Both the position numbers and the translations under genes were made by a program. A model generated the notes under the pieces. It worked only from the letters and a program-made list of their open reading frames with translations, searched no databases and had not been told where the DNA came from. From Maritimibacter alkaliphilus (GTDB lineage Bacteria > Pseudomonadota > Alphaproteobacteria > Rhodobacterales > Rhodobacteraceae): a stretch of 64,000 nt of DNA. This document shows positions 41,830 to 49,413 of the stretch, one piece after another. Every line of letters begins with the position of its first letter. Positions within the stretch are counted from its first letter, which is position 1. The stretch is taken from assembly GCF_019801605.1 (NCBI RefSeq), contig NZ_JAHVIT010000006.1, forward strand, positions 62,001-126,000, read 5' to 3'.

Positions 41830-43199
41830 AACGCGAAACCTGCAAGGTCCTCGTCATCGGGGCCGGCCCCGGCGGCTATGTCTGTGCCATCCGCGCGGGC
41901 CAGCTGGGGCTCGACACCATCGTGATCGAGGAGGGGCGACCGGGGGGCACCTGCCTGAACGTCGGGTGCATCCCGTCCAAGGCGTTGATCCATGCGGCGG
42001 AGGAATTCCACGTCGCCACGGGGCTGAGCGGTGAGAACCCCTTCGGCATCACCACCTCTGCGCCGCAGATCGACCTCGCCCGGACGGTGGCCTGGAAGGA
42101 CGGGATCGTCGCGCGCCTCACCGGGGGGGTTGCCGGCCTGATGAAGAAGGCCAAGGTCCGTCACCTGGCGGGCCGGGCCCGGGTCGTCGACGGCAAGACC
42201 GTGGACGTGGATACGCCGGAGGGACCGGTGCGGGTCTCGGCCGAGTCGATCGTCATCGCCACGGGCTCACGCCCGACCGAGGTCCCGGCCCTGCCGTTCG
42301 GCGGCGACATCCTGTCCTCGACCGACGCGCTAGACCTCACGTCGGTGCCGGAGCGGCTTGCCGTCGTGGGCGGCGGCTACATCGGGCTGGAGATCGGGAC
42401 CGCGATGGCCAAGCTGGGCGCGCGCGTCACCGTGGTCGAGGCCGCCGGGCGCATCCTGCCGCAGTATGATGCGGAGCTGACCCGACCGGTCAGCAAGCGT
42501 CTGGAGAGCCTCGGCGTGACGGTGCTGACCGGGACCCGGGCGGAGAAGTTCGCTGACGGCGGCCTGCATGTGACGACCGGGGAGGGGGCCGAGATCGTGC
42601 CGGCCGACAAGGTGCTGGTCGCCGTCGGACGCGCACCCGTCACCGCGGGCTTCGACCTTGAAGAGCTGGGGCTGACCATGACGGGCCCCTTCCTCGCCGT
42701 GGACGCGCAGTGCCGGACCTCGATGCGCGGTGTCTTTGCCATCGGCGACGTGACCGGCGATCCGATGCTGGCGCACCGGGCGATGGCGCAGGGCGCGATG
42801 GTGGCCGAGATCCTCGCCGGCACCGACCTGAGCTGGGACAAGCGGGCCATTCCGGCGGTCTGCTTCACCGATCCCGAGATTGTCACCGTCGGGAAGCTGC
42901 CCTCGGAGGCAGAGGGCTGCGAGGTCGCCCTGTTCCCCTTCGCCGGCAATGGCCGTGCGCTGACGCTGGGGCGGGATGACGGCTTCGTCCGGGTGGTGCA
43001 TGACCGTGAGACGGGGTTGGTGCAGGGCATTCAGGCCGTGGGCCCGGGCTGTTCCGAGATGGCCGGGGAGTTCGCCCTCGCGCTGGAGATGGCGGCGACG
43101 CTCACGGATATCGCCGATACGATCCACGCCCATCCGACCCTTGGCGAAACGGTGCAGGAGGTCGCGATGAAGGGGCTGGGCCGCGCGCTTCACATCTGA
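41826..43199 (+). CDS. lpdA: Dihydrolipoyl dehydrogenase (E3)
   Basis: The 457-residue flavoprotein has the FAD motif GAGPGGYVCA, the redox-active pair Cys43/Cys48 (CLNVGC), an NAD motif VVGGGYIGLEIG, and the C-terminal HAHPTLGE that supplies the active-site His from the other subunit. It re-oxidises dihydrolipoamide of the preceding E2. As the last gene of the operon it is a dedicated E3 for this complex. Confidence 0.95.
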   Translation: MKRETCKVLVIGAGPGGYVCAIRAGQLGLDTIVIEEGRPGGTCLNVGCIPSKALIHAAEEFHVATGLSGENPFGITTSAPQIDLARTVAWKDGIVARLTGGVAGLMKKAKVRHLAGRARVVDGKTVDVDTPEGPVRVSAESIVIATGSRPTEVPALPFGGDILSSTDALDLTSVPERLAVVGGGYIGLEIGTAMAKLGARVTVVEAAGRILPQYDAELTRPVSKRLESLGVTVLTGTRAEKFADGGLHVTTGEGAEIVPADKVLVAVGRAPVTAGFDLEELGLTMTGPFLAVDAQCRTSMRGVFAIGDVTGDPMLAHRAMAQGAMVAEILAGTDLSWDKRAIPAVCFTDPEIVTVGKLPSEAEGCEVALFPFAGNGRALTLGRDDGFVRVVHDRETGLVQGIQAVGPGCSEMAGEFALALEMAATLTDIADTIHAHPTLGETVQEVAMKGLGRALHI

Positions 43200-43217
43200 C
43201 CGGGCTATCAGAGCGGC

Positions 43218-43247
43218 CCCGGCCTCCGTCTGTCGGGCAGGGCCGGG
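43218..43247. terminator. Weak inverted repeat between lpdA and XRE regulator
   Basis: CCCGGCC at 43218-43224 pairs with GGCCGGG at 43241-43247 across a 16-base loop, between two convergent genes. It has no T-run and is only a possible terminator. Confidence 0.3.
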
Positions 43248-43300
43248 ACCCATGCAGATCCCTCGGAGCGGCGGGCCCTAGGAATGGAGGGACGCGACCG

Positions 43301-43897
43301 TCAGGTCGCGTCCTCTACGGTCCGCTGCTCGGTGCAGACGCAGATCACATCGGCGTCCTCCGACGTCTTGTTGACGTAGGCATGGCCCATCGAGCTGTCG
43401 AGGAACACGCCTTCGCCCTTCGCGAGCGAGATCGGTGCGTAGAACTCCGTGTGAACCTCGATCGCGCCCTCCAGCACGAAGATGAACTCTTCGCCGCCAT
43501 GTCGTTCCAGCTCGCCGAAGTCTTCGATGGAGTGCGCCTTGACCCGCGCGCGGATCGGCACGAGCCGCTTTACCGAGATCTCGGAGCAGAGGTAGTTGTA
43601 GGCGTAGTTCGGCGTGTCGATCTTCACGCCGTCCTGCGCCCGGGCGACCTGCAGCCGGCTGTTCGGCAAGGTCTCGTTCGCAGGGGGCCTGTCCTCGCCC
43701 AGCAGTTGCCCGACGGTCTGGTCAAGGCCTTCGGCAATCCTGAGCAGCTTGTCCAGCGTCGGGGACAGGGTGCCGTTCTCGATCTTCGAAATCGTCGCGA
43801 TGGACACGCCGGATACCTCCGCGAGTTGCGCGAGTGTCAGTTGCCGGGTCTTGCGAAGGCGACGGATGCGCGGGCCCAACTGCAGTGTCTTGGTCAT
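43301..43897 (-). CDS. XRE family transcriptional regulator with cupin domain
   Basis: This 198-residue protein combines a Cro/CI HTH (residues about 6-62, LTLAQLAEVSGVSIATISKIE) with a C-terminal cupin (about 118-190, GELERHGGEEFIFVLEGAIEVH). Regulators of this kind (PuuR, SutR relatives) usually sense amino acid or polyamine-like ligands through the cupin. ATG 43897 is preferred, with AGGGAG upstream; longer in-frame starts lack a ribosome-binding site. It is divergent from the dadA-like gene and probably controls it. Confidence 0.9.
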   Translation of the reverse strand: MTKTLQLGPRIRRLRKTRQLTLAQLAEVSGVSIATISKIENGTLSPTLDKLLRIAEGLDQTVGQLLGEDRPPANETLPNSRLQVARAQDGVKIDTPNYAYNYLCSEISVKRLVPIRARVKAHSIEDFGELERHGGEEFIFVLEGAIEVHTEFYAPISLAKGEGVFLDSSMGHAYVNKTSEDADVICVCTEQRTVEDAT

Positions 43898-44438
43898 GTG
43901 ATCGGGCTCCCTGTTGCGATCCATCGGTAGCATAGGGTCCCGCCCTGCGATGAAAATACCTTGAGGATAAGAAAAATTTTCCCAGATCGCACACGGGTCG
44001 GAGCTGCAGGGCCCCGGTGATCCGGGAATTCGAGCGTTGCCTTGGGCGTCTTCCAGGACCGTGACCGGTTCGCTATATGTTCGGATTTCCCATGTTTCGT
44101 TGGGTCCGCAGCGGAGGCCCGGGATTCGCCTCACGCCCACGCGGCGGATAGCGCGCCTGCGTCGTGATCGCTCTCCTCGTCGTGAAAAACGAGAAAAAAT
44201 TTTCGGATATGAGGCATGCTTAAATGTGGGGCAGTCCCGAAAACATCATTTTTATTACAACTGGTTAAGCCACATGGATCTATTGCTCGTGTTGAGGCAT
44301 GCCTGCATTTCCACGAAAATCAGCCCTTACAAGGTAAAACAAATTTTACTTTACGAAAAATCCGGCTAGTGTGCGGTCACCTGACCCACCCTGAGGCGCG
44401 GTCGGGACGCCCAACGCCCAACCGGAGGAGACCGCAAA
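43898..44438. promoter_or_regulatory. AT-rich divergent control region before dadA-like gene
   Basis: No gene is seen in this 541-base gap. It has unusually AT-rich stretches for this genome. GAAAAATTTTC-type palindromes occur at 43971-43981 and 44193-44204. GAGGCATGC occurs at 44211-44219 and 44294-44302, the second being part of the palindrome AGGCATGCCT. These are candidate sites for the XRE-cupin regulator. Confidence 0.5.
44344..44372 (+). promoter_or_regulatory. Possible sigma70-type promoter of dadA-like gene
   Basis: TTTTAC at 44344-44349 and TAGTGT at 44367-44372 are separated by 17 bases. The start codon follows about 66 bases later. The match to consensus is moderate. Confidence 0.35.
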
Positions 44439-45707
44439 ATGACCCGGAAAGCGATCGTCATCGGCGCTGGTCTTGCCGGACTCCAGACGGCCTGGTTCCT
44501 GCGGCAGGAGGGCTGGGATGTCACGGTCGTCGAACGCCGCGACGGCGCAGGCCTCGAAACCAGTTTTGCCAATGGCGGCTTGATCACGCCGAGCCATGCC
44601 GCGCCGTGGAATTCGCCGGGCATTTTCCGGACGCTCCTGTCGTCGATCGGCGACGAAACCTCCGCACTCTACCTGAAGCCCACGGCGATCCCCGAGTACG
44701 CCCGCTGGGGTTTGACGTTCCTCCGGAACTCGACGCCCGCGCGGTATCATCGCACGATCGAGCGCAACGGGCGCCTGGCGCGATACAGCGCGACGGTGCT
44801 CAACTCCCTGCTGGATGACCTCACGCTGAAGGTCGATGCGGAGCGGCGCGGGACGATCATGTTCTACCGCAACGCCTCCGCATTCGAGCGCGCCCAGGGC
44901 GTGAATGCCCATGTGGCCAAATCCGGTGTGGACGTCGAAACCTGCTCCCCCGAGAGGCTTGTCGCGCTTGAGCCCGCCCTGGCCGACATCGGTGACCGGA
45001 TGAGCGGCGGGTTCTACTACCGTGGCGATCAGCATGGCGATGCGCATCTCTATTGTCGCGCCCTGTCCGAGAAGCTGGCCGAAGCCGGCGTGACCTTCCG
45101 GTTCGGGGAAGATGTCACCGGGTTCGAAACCGAAGGCGCCCGGGTGACCGGGGTGGTCACGGACAAGGGCCAGATCGACGGCGAGGCCGTGATCCTGGCC
45201 GCCGGGTTCTGGAGCGCCAAGATAGGCAGGCGCCTCGGCCTGCGGCTTCCGATCAAGCCGGTCAAGGGATACTCGGTCACCTACGACGCCTCGAACGGTG
45301 CGCAGCGCCCGAGCCTCCCGGTGGTCGATGACGAACTGCATATCGGCATCACGCCCCTTGGCGACAGGATCCGTTTTGTCGGCACCGCCGAGTTCAGCGG
45401 CTATTCACCCGAGATCAACCCCGCGCGGATCGAGAACCTGCGCAAGGCGGCACAGGCGACCTACCCCTCCCTGGTCGCGTCGATCGGGGAGGACAGCCCG
45501 CTGACCACATGGTGCGGACATCGCCCCATGACGCCCGACTGCCTGCCCCTGGTCGGGCAATGCGGTCCGGAGAACCTCTATCTGAACACAGGCCATGGAT
45601 ACCTCGGCTGGACGACAGCCAGCGGAACCTCTCGCGCCCTCTGTGACGCGATCGTCGGGCGCACGCCTGCGATCGACCTCGCCGACTATGGGCCGCAGCG
45701 GTTCTGA
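44439..45707 (+). CDS. D-amino acid dehydrogenase-like FAD oxidoreductase (DadA family)
   Basis: The 422-residue protein has the FAD-binding GAGLAGLQTAW near its start and the DAO/DadA features FANGGLITPSHAAPWNSPG and HRPMTPDCLPLVG...NTGHGYLGWTTASGT. DadA enzymes oxidise D-amino acids to imines and feed electrons to the respiratory chain. GGAGGAGAC precedes the ATG. RidA, which hydrolyses imine products, is encoded next, followed by a TRAP transporter and a gamma-glutamyltransferase-like protein. It could act on a D-amino acid or another secondary amine; the substrate is not clear. Confidence 0.88.
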   Translation: MTRKAIVIGAGLAGLQTAWFLRQEGWDVTVVERRDGAGLETSFANGGLITPSHAAPWNSPGIFRTLLSSIGDETSALYLKPTAIPEYARWGLTFLRNSTPARYHRTIERNGRLARYSATVLNSLLDDLTLKVDAERRGTIMFYRNASAFERAQGVNAHVAKSGVDVETCSPERLVALEPALADIGDRMSGGFYYRGDQHGDAHLYCRALSEKLAEAGVTFRFGEDVTGFETEGARVTGVVTDKGQIDGEAVILAAGFWSAKIGRRLGLRLPIKPVKGYSVTYDASNGAQRPSLPVVDDELHIGITPLGDRIRFVGTAEFSGYSPEINPARIENLRKAAQATYPSLVASIGEDSPLTTWCGHRPMTPDCLPLVGQCGPENLYLNTGHGYLGWTTASGTSRALCDAIVGRTPAIDLADYGPQRF

Positions 45708-45735
45708 AAACGACTGGAACACGGAAAGGAATGCA

Positions 45736-46131
45736 ATGGGACTCGACGTTATCGGACAGCCACTGATGTTGGCTGACGGCACGCGGCTGCCGCTTTCGAA
45801 GGCAATCCGGGCAGGGGACTTCGTCTTCCTGTCGGGCCAACTCGGCTTCGGGGCCGATGCCAGGATCGTCTCCGGCGGCATCGAGGCGCAGACCCGCCAG
45901 TGCCTGGAGAACATCAAGGCGGTTCTGGCCGAAGCGGGCGCGGAGCTTGCGGATGTGGTGCGCGCGAACATCTGGCTCACCGATGCATCGGAGTTCGGTG
46001 CCTTCAACGCGGTCTACGCGGAGTACTTCGCCCAGACCCCGCCGGCACGATCGGCCGTCTGCTCGGCGCTGATGCTGCCCGAGGCGAAGGTGGAGATCGA
46101 AGTCACGGCCTTCCGGCCGCAGCCGGACTGA
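45736..46131 (+). CDS. ridA: RidA family enamine/imine deaminase
   Basis: A 131-residue Rid protein with FLSGQLGFGADARIV near the start and the key arginine at residue 105 in TPPARSAV, the position that binds the substrate carboxylate in active RidA. It speeds hydrolysis of reactive 2-imino acids to 2-oxo acids. ATG 45736 has GGAAAGGA upstream and lies 28 bases after the dadA-like gene, so it would act on that enzyme's product. A strong hairpin follows the stop. Confidence 0.92.
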   Translation: MGLDVIGQPLMLADGTRLPLSKAIRAGDFVFLSGQLGFGADARIVSGGIEAQTRQCLENIKAVLAEAGAELADVVRANIWLTDASEFGAFNAVYAEYFAQTPPARSAVCSALMLPEAKVEIEVTAFRPQPD

Positions 46132-46452
46132 GCCCTCGCGACCGGACATTGGCGCCAGGCGCAATGTGCGGTCGACCTCTCGCGGATCGCGCCAATTCGT
46201 GACGCCCCGGGCGCCCGCAATTCCAGTGCCGTCGCTCTCCCCCGGAAAGAGCGCCTGAATTGCGCAGATGTACGCGCGGATCGCGAAGGCGAGGCACCCC
46301 GTTAAGGGCAAGCCTAATTGGCGCGGTCGCCTGACGTCCGTGCCGTTTGGAAAACCGGAAGACGCAGGGCCGCATCGCGGCGCAGGACTGAAGACCAAGA
46401 AACGCGTCCAGATGCGTATCGCGCTGACGGACAGCTAACAGCGGAGAAAGAA
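46132..46452. other. Intergenic region between ridA and TRAP genes
   Basis: No gene is supported in these 321 bases. They hold a strong inverted repeat right after ridA (46139-46174) and presumably a promoter for the TRAP operon. Nothing else was recognised. Confidence 0.55.
46139..46174 (+). terminator. Long imperfect hairpin after ridA
   Basis: CGACCG-g-ACATTG-g-CGCC is followed at once by GGCG-CAATGT-g-CGGTCG. The arms match over about 16 pairs with mismatched G residues. It begins eight bases after the ridA stop and could end or attenuate transcription, or protect the dadA-ridA message. Confidence 0.55.
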
Positions 46453-47748
46453 ATGCACTTGTTCGGCCCGATATCTGTGGTGTTGCTGTTCGTTTCGGGC
46501 CTTGGGCTTGCCTATTCCATCGGGGCAGGCTCGGTTCTCGCTTTCTTCATGGTGGAGAAGTCCCGTTTTCTGGCGCTGATGCCGCAAACGATCTTTTCGA
46601 AGATCGATGTCTTTGCCCTGATGGCCATGCCGCTGTTCATTCTCGCAGGCGAGATCATGAACCGGGGCGGCATCACGAAAATCCTGATCCGCTTCTCCAT
46701 GGCGCTCGTCGGGCGCCTGCCGGGGGCGCTTGGAAGCGTCAACATCCTGACCAGCGTGTTCTTCGCGGGGATCTCCGGCTCTGCCGTGGCGGATTCCGCG
46801 GCGCTGTCGAATACGCTCGTCCCGGCGATGCGCGATCAGGGGTATTCGCGGACCTATGCAAGCGCGATCACGGCTGCCTCCTCGGTGATCGGCCCGATCG
46901 TGCCGCCGTCGATCATCATGATCTTCTACGGGGCGATCATGGGGACCTCCGTCGCCGGCATGTTCATCGCGGGGATCATTCCCGGGCTGCTGCTGGCCGC
47001 TTCGTTGTTGATCATGAACACGTTTTTCGCCATTCGGCACGGGCACCCCAGGCTTTCGGCCGAAGATCGGCAGCCCATCCTCCCTGCCCTCATCAAGGCG
47101 CTGCCCGCGCTGTCGCTGCCGATCATCATCGTGGGCGGTATCGTCTTCGGGTGGATGACGCCGACGGAAGCGGCGGCCCTTGCGGTACTCGTGGCGCTCG
47201 GGGCCAGTGCGATCTACGAACGGCTGTCGATTGCGACCCTGATCGAGGCGTTTCAGAAAACCGCAATCCTGTCCGGGTCGATCTTCATCATCCTCTGCGC
47301 CGTTGCGGTCTTCGGGCACCTGATCAGCCTTGAAGGCATTCCGGAAGCCCTCGCCGCGCTGGTGACGGATCTTGATCTGGGGCCTGTGCAATACCTGCTG
47401 GTTCTGAACCTCATTCTCGTCCTGTGCGGCATGTTCCTGGATATTCCCGTCGCGCTTGCGCTTGTCGTGCCGCTTTTTGCGCCGGTTGCCCTCGCGAATG
47501 GCATGGACCCGGTGCATCTGGGAATTGTGGTCTGCTTCAACCTCTGCATTGGCCTGATCACCCCGCCGCTGGGAAGCTGCCTCCTGATCGTGTCGTCGAT
47601 CACCGGGGAGAATTACTGGAAGCTCTCCTATGCCGCCCTGCCCTTCGTGATCGTGGAATACATCGTCCTCGGGCTTCTGGTGGCGTTTCCCGAAATCTCG
47701 CTTTGGCTTCCGTCCGTCACGGGAATCTACACCCCAATCACTCAATAA
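46453..47748 (+). CDS. TRAP transporter large permease, DctM family
   Basis: This 431-residue polytopic protein has the DctM features LPGALGSVNILTSVFFAGISGSAVADSAAL (from about residue 80) and IGPIVPPSIIMIFYGA, plus GLITPPLGSCLLIV in the second half. GGAGAAAGAA precedes ATG 46453. It is followed by its binding protein and then the small permease, an order (M-P-Q) that differs from the usual P-Q-M. Confidence 0.93.
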   Translation: MHLFGPISVVLLFVSGLGLAYSIGAGSVLAFFMVEKSRFLALMPQTIFSKIDVFALMAMPLFILAGEIMNRGGITKILIRFSMALVGRLPGALGSVNILTSVFFAGISGSAVADSAALSNTLVPAMRDQGYSRTYASAITAASSVIGPIVPPSIIMIFYGAIMGTSVAGMFIAGIIPGLLLAASLLIMNTFFAIRHGHPRLSAEDRQPILPALIKALPALSLPIIIVGGIVFGWMTPTEAAALAVLVALGASAIYERLSIATLIEAFQKTAILSGSIFIILCAVAVFGHLISLEGIPEALAALVTDLDLGPVQYLLVLNLILVLCGMFLDIPVALALVVPLFAPVALANGMDPVHLGIVVCFNLCIGLITPPLGSCLLIVSSITGENYWKLSYAALPFVIVEYIVLGLLVAFPEISLWLPSVTGIYTPITQ

Positions 47749-47789
47749 GCCCCGAAATGGGCAGTCCTTACGCCAACATGGAGACTGAA

Positions 47790-48782
47790 ATGGCTATCAA
47801 GACACTCTCGAAACTCAAGATGTCGCTCTTGGGCGCCGTCATCGCGATGCCTGCAAGTGCGGCGGATCTGGGGATCGCGCTCGACACCGCGCCCGATCTG
47901 GAAAATTCCGGCAGCTACGTCTGGGCGCACACCTTCGCGGAGCATCTCAATGCGATCGAAGGCTGGACCGTCAAGGAGCTGGCGCGGGGCGCCGTCGGCG
48001 GAGAGGCCGAGAAGCTCGACCAGATCCAGCAGGGCCTGCTCGAGGTGGCCATGGCCGACCTCAAGTCTGCGGGCTCACTCAATGCCTTCGCCTTCGGTCT
48101 CGGCCTTCCCTACTTCTGGGAGAGCATCGACGAGCTGGATGCCGCGCTGACCGATGGCGGCATCATGGCGCGCATCAACGAGGGCACGCAGCCCCATGGC
48201 GTCCGCGTCGCGGCGATTGCCCCGATCGGGGATTTCTCCGGCATCTTCAATACCAAGCACGCCGTGTCCTCGGTCTCCGAGATGGCGGACCTGCGGATGC
48301 GCGCGCTGGATCAGCGTCAGGTGGACCTGTTCACGGCCCTTGGCGTGAGCTCGACCATCGTGTCTTGGGACGAGGTTCCCAATGCGCTGCAGACCGGGAT
48401 TGCCGATGGCTATGTGAATTCCGCGATGGTGCCGGTGATGTTCGGCCATACCGGCTTCATCAAGCATTTCACCGATGCCAAGGCGTGGTTCTCGACCCGC
48501 ATCGCGATCATCTCGGACGCCTGGCACCAGGGGTTGAGCGAAGAGGATCAGGCGCATGTCGAAGACGCCACGGCCGCAGCAAACCAGGCGCATCGCGCAT
48601 GGCTGGGCGAGCGCCGGGCGGCGGACCGCGAAGGGCTGAAGGCAGCGGGGATCGAGTTCACCGAACTGTCGCCCGAGGCGCGCGCGGAATTCCAGGAACT
48701 GGCTGCATCCACCTATGCAGAGACCCTGGGTGAAGACGCACTGGCCGCATACATCGCGGCGCGCAACGCCTACCAGAACTGA
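47790..48782 (+). CDS. TRAP transporter substrate-binding protein, DctP family
   Basis: The 330-residue protein starts with a signal peptide of about 24 residues (ALKM-type basic start, hydrophobic core, PASA cleavage site). The mature part carries the DctP core, with LRMRALDQRQVDLFTALGVS as the region that contacts the ligand carboxylate. ATG 47790 is chosen because GGAG lies six bases upstream; an ATG 12 bases earlier lacks a site. It serves the permeases on either side. The ligand may be an amino acid derivative, given the DadA, RidA and GGT neighbours. Confidence 0.9.
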   Translation: MAIKTLSKLKMSLLGAVIAMPASAADLGIALDTAPDLENSGSYVWAHTFAEHLNAIEGWTVKELARGAVGGEAEKLDQIQQGLLEVAMADLKSAGSLNAFAFGLGLPYFWESIDELDAALTDGGIMARINEGTQPHGVRVAAIAPIGDFSGIFNTKHAVSSVSEMADLRMRALDQRQVDLFTALGVSSTIVSWDEVPNALQTGIADGYVNSAMVPVMFGHTGFIKHFTDAKAWFSTRIAIISDAWHQGLSEEDQAHVEDATAAANQAHRAWLGERRAADREGLKAAGIEFTELSPEARAEFQELAASTYAETLGEDALAAYIAARNAYQN

Positions 48783-48796
48783 GCGGTACCCGAACC

Positions 48797-49339
48797 ATGG
48801 CCACTATCGCGCGAAAGCTTCTGAGGCTCTCCTCGATGTTGAACAGGATTGCCCTCTACGGGGCGGTTCTCGGAATTTTCACGATGATCCTTGGTTCGTC
48901 GATCCAGGTCGTGGCGAGATACGTCTTCTTCTCGCCGCCGGTCTGGACGGAGGAGCTGGTGCGATATGCCATGGTTTGGGCCGGTATGCTCGGCGCATCC
49001 TGTGCCTACTGGGCGGGCGCAGACCCGTCCCTTTTCCCGGGCATGCGTCAGCCGGGAGGGATCAAGGGCAAGCTGTGGGCCACCATTCGCGTTGTCGGCA
49101 CATTGCTCTTCGTGTCGCCCGTGATCTACTATTCCGTCATCGGGCTGAACGGGAAGATGAGCTTCGGCTTCCTCGGCCGCTCGCTGGCACGCACGGCTGA
49201 AACTCTTGATGTCACGATGATCTGGGTGACCGCTGCCGTGCCGATCGGGTGTGTCCTCGTGGCGTTCCACGCAATTGCCGGTCTTTGCGGCCATGTCTTC
49301 GGCGATCCGGATGATACCCGGACGCAATCCAACATCTGA
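48797..49339 (+). CDS. TRAP transporter small permease, DctQ family
   Basis: A 180-residue protein with four hydrophobic segments (about residues 18-42, 56-72, 96-115 and 138-160) and FFSPPVWTEELVRYAMVW, the family motif at the start of helix 2. It completes the transporter with the DctM and DctP proteins encoded just upstream and begins 14 bases after the binding-protein stop. Confidence 0.9.
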   Translation: MATIARKLLRLSSMLNRIALYGAVLGIFTMILGSSIQVVARYVFFSPPVWTEELVRYAMVWAGMLGASCAYWAGADPSLFPGMRQPGGIKGKLWATIRVVGTLLFVSPVIYYSVIGLNGKMSFGFLGRSLARTAETLDVTMIWVTAAVPIGCVLVAFHAIAGLCGHVFGDPDDTRTQSNI

Positions 49340-49413
49340 CACCTAGGCGAGCGTCGGGGTGCCTCACGGCCCGATACCGTGAAACGCGCCGGCGAAGAGA
49401 AGAAGGAACAGCC

